This document shows positions 8,039 through 15,244 of a stretch of 64,000 nucleotides of DNA, piece after piece. Within the stretch, counting starts at the first letter, position 1, and each line of letters opens with the position of its first letter. The notes beneath the pieces were generated by a model. That model did not search any database and was not told the origin of the DNA. It saw only the letters and a list, made by a program, of their open reading frames with translations. The DNA is from DATGMS01 sp040905145 (GTDB taxonomy: Bacteria > Bacteroidota > Bacteroidia > Cytophagales > Cyclobacteriaceae): NCBI GenBank assembly GCA_040905145.1, contig JBBDSC010000202.1, positions 18,625-82,624 of the forward strand, written 5' to 3'. Position numbers and translations under genes: made by a program.

Positions 8039-9622
8039 TTAATATGGTTTGGCTTCGTGGGAATCATCCGCTGCTTTTTTTACGGCTTCATGGGACTCCA
8101 TAGAACCCATGGATTCTTCTTTCCTCATCATTTCTGCCTTTTTTATCCCTTCTGCGACCCTTCTTCCATAGTCTTCATCACATTGGGTAAAGAGGTCGAT
8201 CATTTTGTCTTGGATTTCTTTATTGGCCTGGACAAGGGCACTCCCCAAGTTGGAAATCAAATCCTCTCTTTCCCAGTCTTCAAAATCCCTATAGGTCTCT
8301 CCTGCCTGCTTGAAATTATTTTGCCTGTCGATCTTCTCCCTGACAAGGGAAGCTTTGTAATGGGGGGTATGGTCTTTGCCTTCTCTGGATGCTTCTTTTA
8401 ATCCGTTCAAAGAAGAAGGTTCATAGTTAACATGCGGATTGGTAGCCGCTAAAATGTCCTGAGAGTAAGCCATCTGGCCATCCCGCTGGTTGGTGGCCAT
8501 ATGGGTCTTGGTGGCATTGATCGGTAATTGCAGATAATTTGTTCCCACCCGGTACCGCTGCGTGTCTGAATAAGAGAAAGTACGGCCCTGTAGCATTTTA
8601 TCATCCGAAAAATCCAAGCCATCCACTAGAACTCCAGTACCAAAGGCAGCCTGCTCCACTTCCGTAAAGAAGTTTTCCGGATTTTTATTAAGGGTCATCT
8701 TACCAATGGGATACCAGGTGAACTGATCCTTGGGCCATATTTTAGTGTCATCCAAAGGATCAAAATCCAACTCCGGATGCTCTTCATCACTCATGATCTG
8801 AACGTTCAGTTCCCATTCCGGATATTCCCCGCGTTCAATGGCCTCGTATAAATCCTGGGTGGCGTGGTTGAAGTTTTTGCCCTGGATTTCCTGTGCCTGC
8901 TGTTGGGTCAGATTTTTGATGCCCTGTAGAGGTTCCCAATGGTATTTTACCAATACCGCTTCCCCTTCTTTGTTCACCCATTTGTAAGTATTTACCCCTG
9001 AACCTTGCATTTGCCTATAATTGGCGGGAATGCCCCAGGGAGAAAAAAGGAACGTGATCATGTGAAGTGCTTCGGGGCTGTTGCTTATAAAGTCAAACTG
9101 CCGTTCGGCATGCTGGATATTGGTTACGGGATCTGGCTTAAATGAATGGATAAAATCAGGGAATTTAATGGAGTCCCTGATAAAGAAAATCTTTAAGTTG
9201 TTTCCAACAAGGTCCCAATTCCCCTCTTCTGTGTACATCTTAACCGCAAAACCCCTGGGATCACGTAATGTTTCGGGAGAATGTTTTCCATGTATTACAG
9301 TAGAGAATCGGACAAAGAGAGGGGTTTTCTTTTCAGTGGTGTTAAAAACCTTTGCCCTGGTATATTTGCTTATTGGTTCATCACCCACTTTGCCGTAGGC
9401 TTCAAAATAGCCATGGGCACCTGCTCCACGGGCATGTACCACACGCTCAGGTATTCGCTCCCTATCGAAGTGTGACATTTTTTCCAGAAAGTGGTAGTTT
9501 TCTAAGGTGGCAGGGCCCCTGTTGCCTACTGTGCGCAGGCTTTGGTTGTCATAAACAGGATGCCCTTGTCTGGTGGTAAGGATACGGGAGTCTTTGCCCA
9601 TTGGTTTTTGCGAATCACTCAT
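8039..9622 (-). CDS. Catalase, small-subunit (clade 3-like) haem enzyme
   Basis: The enzyme converts hydrogen peroxide to water and oxygen. The 527-residue product has the catalytic His63 in RVVHARGAGAHG, the distal Asn near 141 in DLVGNN and the haem-ligand Tyr351 in RTFSYSDTQRYR. Length fits small-subunit catalases; there is no C-terminal flavodoxin-like domain. It is the first gene of an operon with the ankyrin-repeat gene. A second, large-subunit catalase is at 15245-17368, so the window encodes two different haem catalases. The A/T-rich 130 bases upstream should hold its promoter. Confidence 0.95.
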   Translation of the reverse strand: MSDSQKPMGKDSRILTTRQGHPVYDNQSLRTVGNRGPATLENYHFLEKMSHFDRERIPERVVHARGAGAHGYFEAYGKVGDEPISKYTRAKVFNTTEKKTPLFVRFSTVIHGKHSPETLRDPRGFAVKMYTEEGNWDLVGNNLKIFFIRDSIKFPDFIHSFKPDPVTNIQHAERQFDFISNSPEALHMITFLFSPWGIPANYRQMQGSGVNTYKWVNKEGEAVLVKYHWEPLQGIKNLTQQQAQEIQGKNFNHATQDLYEAIERGEYPEWELNVQIMSDEEHPELDFDPLDDTKIWPKDQFTWYPIGKMTLNKNPENFFTEVEQAAFGTGVLVDGLDFSDDKMLQGRTFSYSDTQRYRVGTNYLQLPINATKTHMATNQRDGQMAYSQDILAATNPHVNYEPSSLNGLKEASREGKDHTPHYKASLVREKIDRQNNFKQAGETYRDFEDWEREDLISNLGSALVQANKEIQDKMIDLFTQCDEDYGRRVAEGIKKAEMMRKEESMGSMESHEAVKKAADDSHEAKPY

Positions 9623-9755
9623 GATGGAATATTTTGGGTAAATGGAAAATATAATATAACGGATAACTAAATATAGAAAATTTATTGATCATTTGGCAAA
9701 TATCAATTTAGAAATATCAAAAAGTAGGTTTATTTATTTTTTTATAGTAATTATT

Positions 9756-10115
9756 CTACTTTCTATTCAGAACCAATTGGGAATGAAGCTTATCCAGCGT
9801 TTGTTGGGCATCCATACATAACCCTGGATGTACTGGGGAAGTTTGCACGATGGTGCTGCGAACAGCAGTAAGCCAGCGAAAGCGTTCGGCAATGGAAAGC
9901 CTGCCTATGGGTCCGCTTTCCGGCCCCCCATTGCTAATTCGAATAAATGCGCGGAGGTATTCTTCCGGCTCCTGAATGTCCAAGTGGCTATAAAAAGCCA
10001 TTAGCCGCTCCTCGTCCAGCTCGTAAAGAATTTTTAGGAACCCTTGCTTGGAGCAAAATAAGATGATGCCTACATTCAGAAATTCCTCCCGTTCCACATG
10101 TGGTACGACGCCCAT
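9756..10115 (-). CDS. DUF3037 family protein, possibly N-terminally truncated
   Basis: The 119-residue product matches DUF3037, with the family-defining VEREEFLNVGIILFC segment at residues 7-21 and a small alpha/beta remainder. DUF3037 proteins often occur beside HipA-like kinase genes, but none is adjacent here. Family members generally have about ten more residues (a F-x-Y-A-x-x-R strand) before V-V-P; here a TGA stop sits directly before the ATG, so that strand is missing or was moved out of frame. The gene may be slightly broken at its 5' end. Function unknown. Confidence 0.65.
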   Translation of the reverse strand: MGVVPHVEREEFLNVGIILFCSKQGFLKILYELDEERLMAFYSHLDIQEPEEYLRAFIRISNGGPESGPIGRLSIAERFRWLTAVRSTIVQTSPVHPGLCMDAQQTLDKLHSQLVLNRK

Positions 10116-10154
10116 TCAAGTTCTGTAGCAAAAGGCAACAATACGTGGACATAA

Positions 10155-10182
10155 AAAAATAAGGGGCTAGCCCCTTATTTTT
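10155..10182 (-). terminator. Rho-independent terminator, downstream of azurin-like gene
   Basis: A perfect 28-base palindrome is centred on ggggctagcccc (10163-10174) and flanked by A-runs on one side and T-runs on the other. Read on the minus strand it follows the stop of the azurin-like gene by about 110 bases and ends in a U-tract; it would also work on the plus strand. Confidence 0.6.
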
Positions 10183-10292
10183 CTTAATTCTACTGTATGC
10201 TCAAAAGAGTTTAAATTTTGCTGTTCCTATTTCTTTGAGGAAGTATACGAATTCATGAAAATGAATAGTTTTCAAATAACCCGTGCACTTTT

Positions 10293-10841
10293 TTATTCCA
10301 CTATAAAAACGCCTTTCATTAAAGCATAATGACCGGGAAAGGAACAAAGAAATTCGTAACTTCCTTCTGCCGGTGCAGTAAACTCGATGGTATCGCTTTC
10401 ACCGCCGCCTAAAAGCTTGGTATGGGCAATAACGTTGTCCACTTCTGATTCAGGAATATAATCATTTTCCATGGCTGCAGCTGCTGCTTGTCCAAATGCA
10501 GCAAGATCCACTCCTTGGTTTAAAAGCACAAAATTATGACCCATGGCATTTTTAGGCATTGTCCCAACATGGATCAATGTCAGTCTGACGGTTTGTCCAG
10601 CCTTCACCCTTAATTCCTTTTTATTAAATTGCATTTGATCGTTTCCTTCCAGGCTCAATTCCACCACTTCACCATCAGTTGCTTCCGCTGAAGATGAAGA
10701 CGGTGGTTCTGTTGGTGCTGGCGCTGGTGCATTGGCATTCTGTTCATTGTCTGTGCCATCATTTGTAGTTTCACCACCACCGCAAGAAAAAAGCATAAAG
10801 GAAGACACAACTAATAAGAATGATAATTTTATTTTGTTCAT
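10293..10841 (-). CDS. Azurin/plastocyanin-like cupredoxin lipoprotein
   Basis: This is a small periplasmic electron carrier of the type-1 copper family. Residues 1-20 form a lipoprotein signal with lipobox FSC (Cys20). A Pro/Ala/Ser-rich linker (about 35-55) tethers a cupredoxin domain (about 58-182). The ligands expected for azurin are present with correct spacing: His102 (GHNFVL), Cys166, His171 and Met175 (CSFPGHYALM). The long linker suggests the domain reaches away from the membrane, as in auracyanin-like proteins. No partner oxidase or reductase gene is adjacent. It is followed by a strong terminator and has a plausible Bacteroidota promoter. Confidence 0.9.
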   Translation of the reverse strand: MNKIKLSFLLVVSSFMLFSCGGGETTNDGTDNEQNANAPAPAPTEPPSSSSAEATDGEVVELSLEGNDQMQFNKKELRVKAGQTVRLTLIHVGTMPKNAMGHNFVLLNQGVDLAAFGQAAAAAMENDYIPESEVDNVIAHTKLLGGGESDTIEFTAPAEGSYEFLCSFPGHYALMKGVFIVE

Positions 10842-10897
10842 GATACTTGATTTTATTATGTTAAGATTTAAAGTTACTTACTTTGCCCATTTTGCAC

Positions 10898-10929
10898 ACA
10901 ATTTAGGCATATCTTAACATCGAACCAAA
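10898..10929 (-). promoter_or_regulatory. Candidate Bacteroidota promoter of azurin-like gene
   Basis: On the minus strand a TTTG (10929-10926) is followed after 20 bases by TAAATTGT (10905-10898), close to the Bacteroidota -33 TTTG and -7 TAnnTTTG consensus except for the last two bases. It lies about 57 bases before the start codon. Confidence 0.35.
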
Positions 10930-11053
10930 GACCAAGCCAATTTCATTTAAAGCCAGCTAAAGTCTTCTTCCTGTTTGGGTAGTGGATATTAATCAACTTT
11001 TTGACTATGGCCTGTGGCTGACAATTCGCTAAATCATAAAATAATTAAGGATT

Positions 11054-13255
11054 TTAAATCGAAACTAATCTTGGTATTTCCACCTTGCCTAATCTTTTCA
11101 ACAAAAACTTAACTTCTTTATAGGAATGGACATTATATTTGGCTTGGGTATATTTATAGCCGACGCGGATGCTAAAAGCCGATTTTGGGAGCGCTTTAAA
11201 AGTTTCTTCATCCGTCCAATGATCCCCAATGGCCAAAATGAAGTCAAATCTTTCCTTGGTGATAAAGCCCATGGCAGCTTTGCTCTTGTTGATGTCCGGC
11301 CTTTTGATTTCCAGGAACATGTTTCCTTCCAGCACTTGTAGGTTATTTCCCCTCGCGATATATTTCAAGTGACAAAACATTTCCCTCATTCTTAAATCAC
11401 CCAGTCCATTTTCCGCCTGACGGTAATGCCAGACCAGTGAATTGTTCTTTTCTTCCACAAAAGCCCCTGGCGTACGCAGGACATAATAATCCATTATTTC
11501 CCTAATATTTGGTTTCCAGGTATTGTCAATTTCCATTAGGGGTCTCCAATCTTCCCCTAAATCTTTTCTTTTAATCCACAGCCCATGTTCGGCCATTAAA
11601 TTCACGGGATAGTTTTCAAACCACCGGCCCAATGTTTCCCGGTCCCTGCCGCTAATGATAACCACCAATGCATCTTGTGCCAATTGATGGATTACAGATT
11701 TAAGTTCATCGTCAGGAAAGGCTTCCTCAGGTTTGGTTTTATATCCGACTAATGTGCCGTCATAGTCTAGGAGTACAATGGGCTTTTTGGCGTTCTGAAA
11801 ATTATTTTGAAGCATTTCGAATCCTATTTCATCCATACTTTTGGACTTCAATTCAGCCTGTTTTCTCTTGACATGACTCAAGCGGTTCATAAAGACATCC
11901 ACCCACTGGAAAATGTCGTAGCGTTTTAGGCTTTTCTGCATGGAGGTAATGTTCTTGATCTGCTCCTCCTCTTCCATGAGAAGGGCTTTTTGTATCGCCT
12001 GGGATACTTCTGAAATATTATTGGGATTTACCAATAGGGCATCCTGTAACTCTTTGCTTGCCCCGGCCATTTCCGATAAGATAAGCACGCCATTTTTATC
12101 GGTTTTGCTGGCCACAAATTCCTTGCAAACCAAATTCATCCCGTCCCTCAAGGGTGTGACCAATGCTACGTCCGACATACTGTAAAAAGCACTCAATTCA
12201 GCGAGTGGAAAAGAGCGGTAAAAATAATGCACGGGCATCCAATTGAAAGTGGAATAATTGCTATTGATCCTCCCCACCAGGGTATCGATTTCTTCTTTTA
12301 AATCCCCGTATTCTTTTACCTGCTCACGTGAAGGAACAACAATCATGATCAGGGACACTTTTTCCCTTTGATCCGGATTGTCCTGTAAAAACAAGTCGTA
12401 TGCCCGGAGGCGCTGAGGGATTCCTTTGGAATAATCCAATCGATCAATCGAGAGCAATAACTTTTGTTTTCCCAAAACTTCCTTATATTCAGCTATAATG
12501 TTTTGGGTTACCTCACTCTTGGCTGATTGTTCAAATTTATCAAAATCTATACCCATAGGAAAGGAATCCACGTTGATCAAGTGGTTTTCCGCACGGATAT
12601 AACCGCTTTCATGGGAAAACCCAAGAATTCGGCTCACTGCACTCATAAAGTGCCGCATATCGTCGTAGGTATGAAATCCTATCAAATCAGCGCCACACAT
12701 TCCTTTCAAAATTTCTTTTCGCCAAGGTAGCATCCTGAAGATTTCATACGAGGGAAAGGGAATATGTTGAAAAAAGGCTATGGTAGCATTCGGTAATTTA
12801 TCTTTTAGTAGTTGGGGCAGTAATAGCAGATGATAATCATGGATCCAAATGGTGTCATCCGGATCTGCTTTCTCAAGGATGGCTTCGCAAAACTTTTCAT
12901 TTACTTTAACATACGCCTCCCAATACCTGTTTTCGAAGGAAATATATTGGGAAAAATAGTGGAAAGCGGGCCATAAGGTTTCGTTGCTAAAACCCTCATA
13001 AAAATCTTCGATCTCTTGCTTGTTGAGAAATACCGGGGCCATTTTATGCTCACGAAGAGCCTTTGTTATTTCCTGCTTTTCTTCGGGATCATTTATTTCA
13101 CCCCCAGGCCATCCTATCCAGATATTATCCTTTTTTGAATAAATGGAACCCAAACCTGTAGCCAATCCCCCACTACTGGATTTAAATTCATATCCGTCAT
13201 TTTTCTGGTTCACACTGGTTGGCAATCTGTTTGAAACAATAATCGTTTTTCCCAT
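11054..13255 (-). CDS. Bifunctional trehalose-6-phosphate synthase/phosphatase
   Basis: The 733-residue protein fuses OtsA and OtsB. Residues 1-460 are a GT20 trehalose-6-phosphate synthase: SSSGGLATGL near 26-35, HDYH at 139-142, DRLDYSKG at 271-278 and TPLRDGMNLVCKEFVA at 367-382. Residues about 492-733 are a HAD-type trehalose-6-phosphatase with the phosphorylated Asp497 and Asp499 in DYDGTL. It makes trehalose from UDP-glucose and glucose-6-phosphate in the cytoplasm. It stands apart from the trehalose/glucan operons at 38-54 kb and gives a third, de novo, route to trehalose. Fused forms are common in Bacteroidota. Confidence 0.95.
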   Translation of the reverse strand: MGKTIIVSNRLPTSVNQKNDGYEFKSSSGGLATGLGSIYSKKDNIWIGWPGGEINDPEEKQEITKALREHKMAPVFLNKQEIEDFYEGFSNETLWPAFHYFSQYISFENRYWEAYVKVNEKFCEAILEKADPDDTIWIHDYHLLLLPQLLKDKLPNATIAFFQHIPFPSYEIFRMLPWRKEILKGMCGADLIGFHTYDDMRHFMSAVSRILGFSHESGYIRAENHLINVDSFPMGIDFDKFEQSAKSEVTQNIIAEYKEVLGKQKLLLSIDRLDYSKGIPQRLRAYDLFLQDNPDQREKVSLIMIVVPSREQVKEYGDLKEEIDTLVGRINSNYSTFNWMPVHYFYRSFPLAELSAFYSMSDVALVTPLRDGMNLVCKEFVASKTDKNGVLILSEMAGASKELQDALLVNPNNISEVSQAIQKALLMEEEEQIKNITSMQKSLKRYDIFQWVDVFMNRLSHVKRKQAELKSKSMDEIGFEMLQNNFQNAKKPIVLLDYDGTLVGYKTKPEEAFPDDELKSVIHQLAQDALVVIISGRDRETLGRWFENYPVNLMAEHGLWIKRKDLGEDWRPLMEIDNTWKPNIREIMDYYVLRTPGAFVEEKNNSLVWHYRQAENGLGDLRMREMFCHLKYIARGNNLQVLEGNMFLEIKRPDINKSKAAMGFITKERFDFILAIGDHWTDEETFKALPKSAFSIRVGYKYTQAKYNVHSYKEVKFLLKRLGKVEIPRLVSI

Positions 13256-13690
13256 AATTTTCCTAGAATGCCCTTAATATAGATTACGGCATTTCTACTC
13301 CATCTTATTATTAAACCTTTTAAGCCCTTTTTTCTAATCGTATTTATAAAATATACATCTATAATGCCATTTTTAAAAATTCCATGTATTTGTAGTATAA
13401 GGGCAAGTTATTGGAAGTGATAGCAGATCTCAAGCCGTTTATATTGAAATTTTTGTAACTTCTTTTCCCCATTTTGTCTCTTAAAAGGGACAACAAAAAC
13501 GGACGGTAATAGGGGGTGTTTTTTCTGTTGCTTATTTTCATTTATTGAGCCAAATAGGGTATTTCCTGATAATTTCATCTTCCTCATTTTTCATCCTATC
13601 TTTTTTGATTAGATCATACCAGCCCTTTTAGGTCTGATAATTGTTAAGAAACCCAAAGGATACTGCAATACAGGGTAACTTAAATTCATT
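13256..13690. other. Intergenic region between divergent otsA-otsB and rhodopsin-transducer gene
   Basis: These 435 bases hold the promoters of two divergent units. The plus-strand candidate promoter is listed separately at 13604-13636. An open frame of 60 codons on the minus strand (13359-13541) lacks any recognisable domain and I do not call it. I see nothing else. Confidence 0.4.
13604..13636 (+). promoter_or_regulatory. Candidate Bacteroidota promoter of ASRT-like/LLM operon
   Basis: TTTG at 13604-13607 is followed after 21 bases by TAGGTCTG at 13629-13636, one mismatch from the -7 consensus TAnnTTTG. It lies 54 bases before the ATG at 13691. Confidence 0.4.
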
Positions 13691-14062
13691 ATGGAATATT
13701 TACTTGGAAAAACGCATTGGGCCATACCAGAGGGTTATATACCTTCTAAAAGCAATGGCCCCAAACCAGCGATGGAAAGCCATGATTCCGTCTGCATACT
13801 TAACACATCAGACAAAGAAGCCACGGTAGAGATCTTTATTTATTTTGAAGACAGAGATCCAGTAGGTCCTTATAAGGTGACTGTCCCTCCTAAACGGACC
13901 ACACATGTCAGATATAATGAACTGAATCATCCGGAAGAAATCCCGAGGGATACGGATTATGCCGGTGTTTTAATAGCTGATGTCCCGATTGTTGTACAGT
14001 ATACCCGTTTGGATTCCAGGCAATCTGAAAATGCTTTGTTATCTACCATAGCCTACTCCTGA
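13691..14062 (+). CDS. Sensory rhodopsin transducer (ASRT)-like protein
   Basis: The 123-residue product is close along its whole length to the Anabaena sensory rhodopsin transducer: THWAIPEGYIP near residues 8-18, then VCILNTSD, IYFEDRDPVGPY, the IPRDTDYAGV segment and the C-terminal VQYTRLDSRQSENALLSTIAY. Anabaena ASRT is a soluble beta-sandwich tetramer that meets the rhodopsin and can bind DNA; comparative work has proposed the family as small-molecule (sugar-like) binders. No rhodopsin gene lies in this window. The next gene starts 16 bases downstream, so it is probably cotranscribed with the flavin-dependent oxidoreductase. Confidence 0.9.
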   Translation: MEYLLGKTHWAIPEGYIPSKSNGPKPAMESHDSVCILNTSDKEATVEIFIYFEDRDPVGPYKVTVPPKRTTHVRYNELNHPEEIPRDTDYAGVLIADVPIVVQYTRLDSRQSENALLSTIAYS

Positions 14063-14078
14063 AAAAACGACAAAGAAA

Positions 14079-15035
14079 ATGGTAAAGTTAGGGTATCATG
14101 TGTCCCACGAACAGTTTTCCCCGTCCGAGTTGTTGGATCTCGTGATGATGGCCGAAGAGGCAGGCTTTCAGTTTGCCGTTTCCTCAGATCATTATAATCC
14201 TTGGAATGAAAGTCAGGGACATTCGGGTTATGCCTGGTCCTGGTTGGGAGCAGCATTGGCCAAGACCTCTATTCCTATGGGGGTAGTTAATTGCCCCTGC
14301 CACCGATATCATCCCGCGATTATTGCACAAGCCGTAGCCACATTGTTGGAAATGTTTCCTGGGAGGTTTTGGATAGCGGTAGGAAGCGGTCAGTTACTCA
14401 ATGAAGGCGTCATTGGAGCCCAATGGCCTTCCAAACCATTTCGAAATGATAAATTGAGGGAGGCAGTTAAAGTGATGCGTGCCTTATGGCGAGGTGAGGA
14501 AATCAATCATCAGGGATTATTTGAAGTGCAGGAAGCCAAACTTTATACCTTGCCCAAAGCTCTTCCCCATCTGGTAGGTGCTGCCATTACCCCGGAAACG
14601 GCAGAATGGCTAGGGGAGTGGGCCGACGGACTTATTACCGTTTCACAACCCATGGACCAACTGCAGAAAGTAACAGAAGCCTGGAGAAGATCAGAGGGAA
14701 AAAATAAACCCATGGTACTAAAATGGCAGGTTTCTTATGATCAAGAAGAGGAAAAAGCCCTTCAGGGGGCTTATGAACAGTGGAAAACCAACATCTTTGA
14801 GAGTGGCCTTTCAGCCCAACTGAGAACACCCAAACAATTCGAACAGGCTTCCACTCATATAAAACCTGAGGCTATGTCAGAGCATGTATTTATTTCCAAT
14901 GATCCGGCAGCTTTTATCAGCAAAATTAATGAATTCCACCAGATGGGATTCGAAAAAATAGATGTTCATAATGTGAATAAAGGTCAGAAAGGCTTTATTG
15001 ATTTCTTTGGCAAACATGTTTTGCCTGCCTTTTGA
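14079..15035 (+). CDS. LLM-class flavin-dependent oxidoreductase (TIGR03885-like)
   Basis: The 318-residue product has the bacterial luciferase-like TIM-barrel: VMMAEEAGFQFAVSSDHYNPW near residues 22-42, a CPCHRYHPAIIAQAVATL helix and the FWIAVGSGQLLNE turn near 107-120. The subfamily (probable TIGR03885, F420- or flavin-dependent) is recognised by its overall sequence; the cofactor in this organism is more likely FMN because Bacteroidota generally lack F420. The substrate is unknown. It follows the ASRT-like gene by 16 bases. Confidence 0.8.
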   Translation: MVKLGYHVSHEQFSPSELLDLVMMAEEAGFQFAVSSDHYNPWNESQGHSGYAWSWLGAALAKTSIPMGVVNCPCHRYHPAIIAQAVATLLEMFPGRFWIAVGSGQLLNEGVIGAQWPSKPFRNDKLREAVKVMRALWRGEEINHQGLFEVQEAKLYTLPKALPHLVGAAITPETAEWLGEWADGLITVSQPMDQLQKVTEAWRRSEGKNKPMVLKWQVSYDQEEEKALQGAYEQWKTNIFESGLSAQLRTPKQFEQASTHIKPEAMSEHVFISNDPAAFISKINEFHQMGFEKIDVHNVNKGQKGFIDFFGKHVLPAF

Positions 15036-15092
15036 TAGAGGGCATAAATCTGACTTTTTTCTGGCTTGACACAGGATGGGTCAAATATTGTG

Positions 15093-15165
15093 AACCACAG
15101 ATTACCCAGATTAGCACAGATTTTTAGAAATATTTTTCTGTGTTAATCTGGTATCAATCTGTGGT
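15093..15165. repeat. Large imperfect palindrome, dispersed-repeat copy B
   Basis: The arm starting accacagatta and ending gcacag (about 15094-15119) is mirrored by the arm ctgtgttaatctggt ... ctgtggt (about 15139-15165), leaving an A/T-rich loop. The left arm shares most bases with the tract at 1577-1609. It lies between the convergent LLM and katE genes and could end transcription from both sides. Confidence 0.6.
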
Positions 15166-15244
15166 AAAACTTATAAATTGAATCGGGATTTTGCACCACC
15201 GCTTACCGCCATTTTCTCAGATGTTTTATTTCCCCCGTGTATAA

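Noticed and set aside
13359..13541. 60-codon open frame upstream of otsA-otsB on the minus strand
   Set aside because: No domain, signal peptide or homologue I recognise, and it lies in an A/T-rich promoter-like region between divergent genes.
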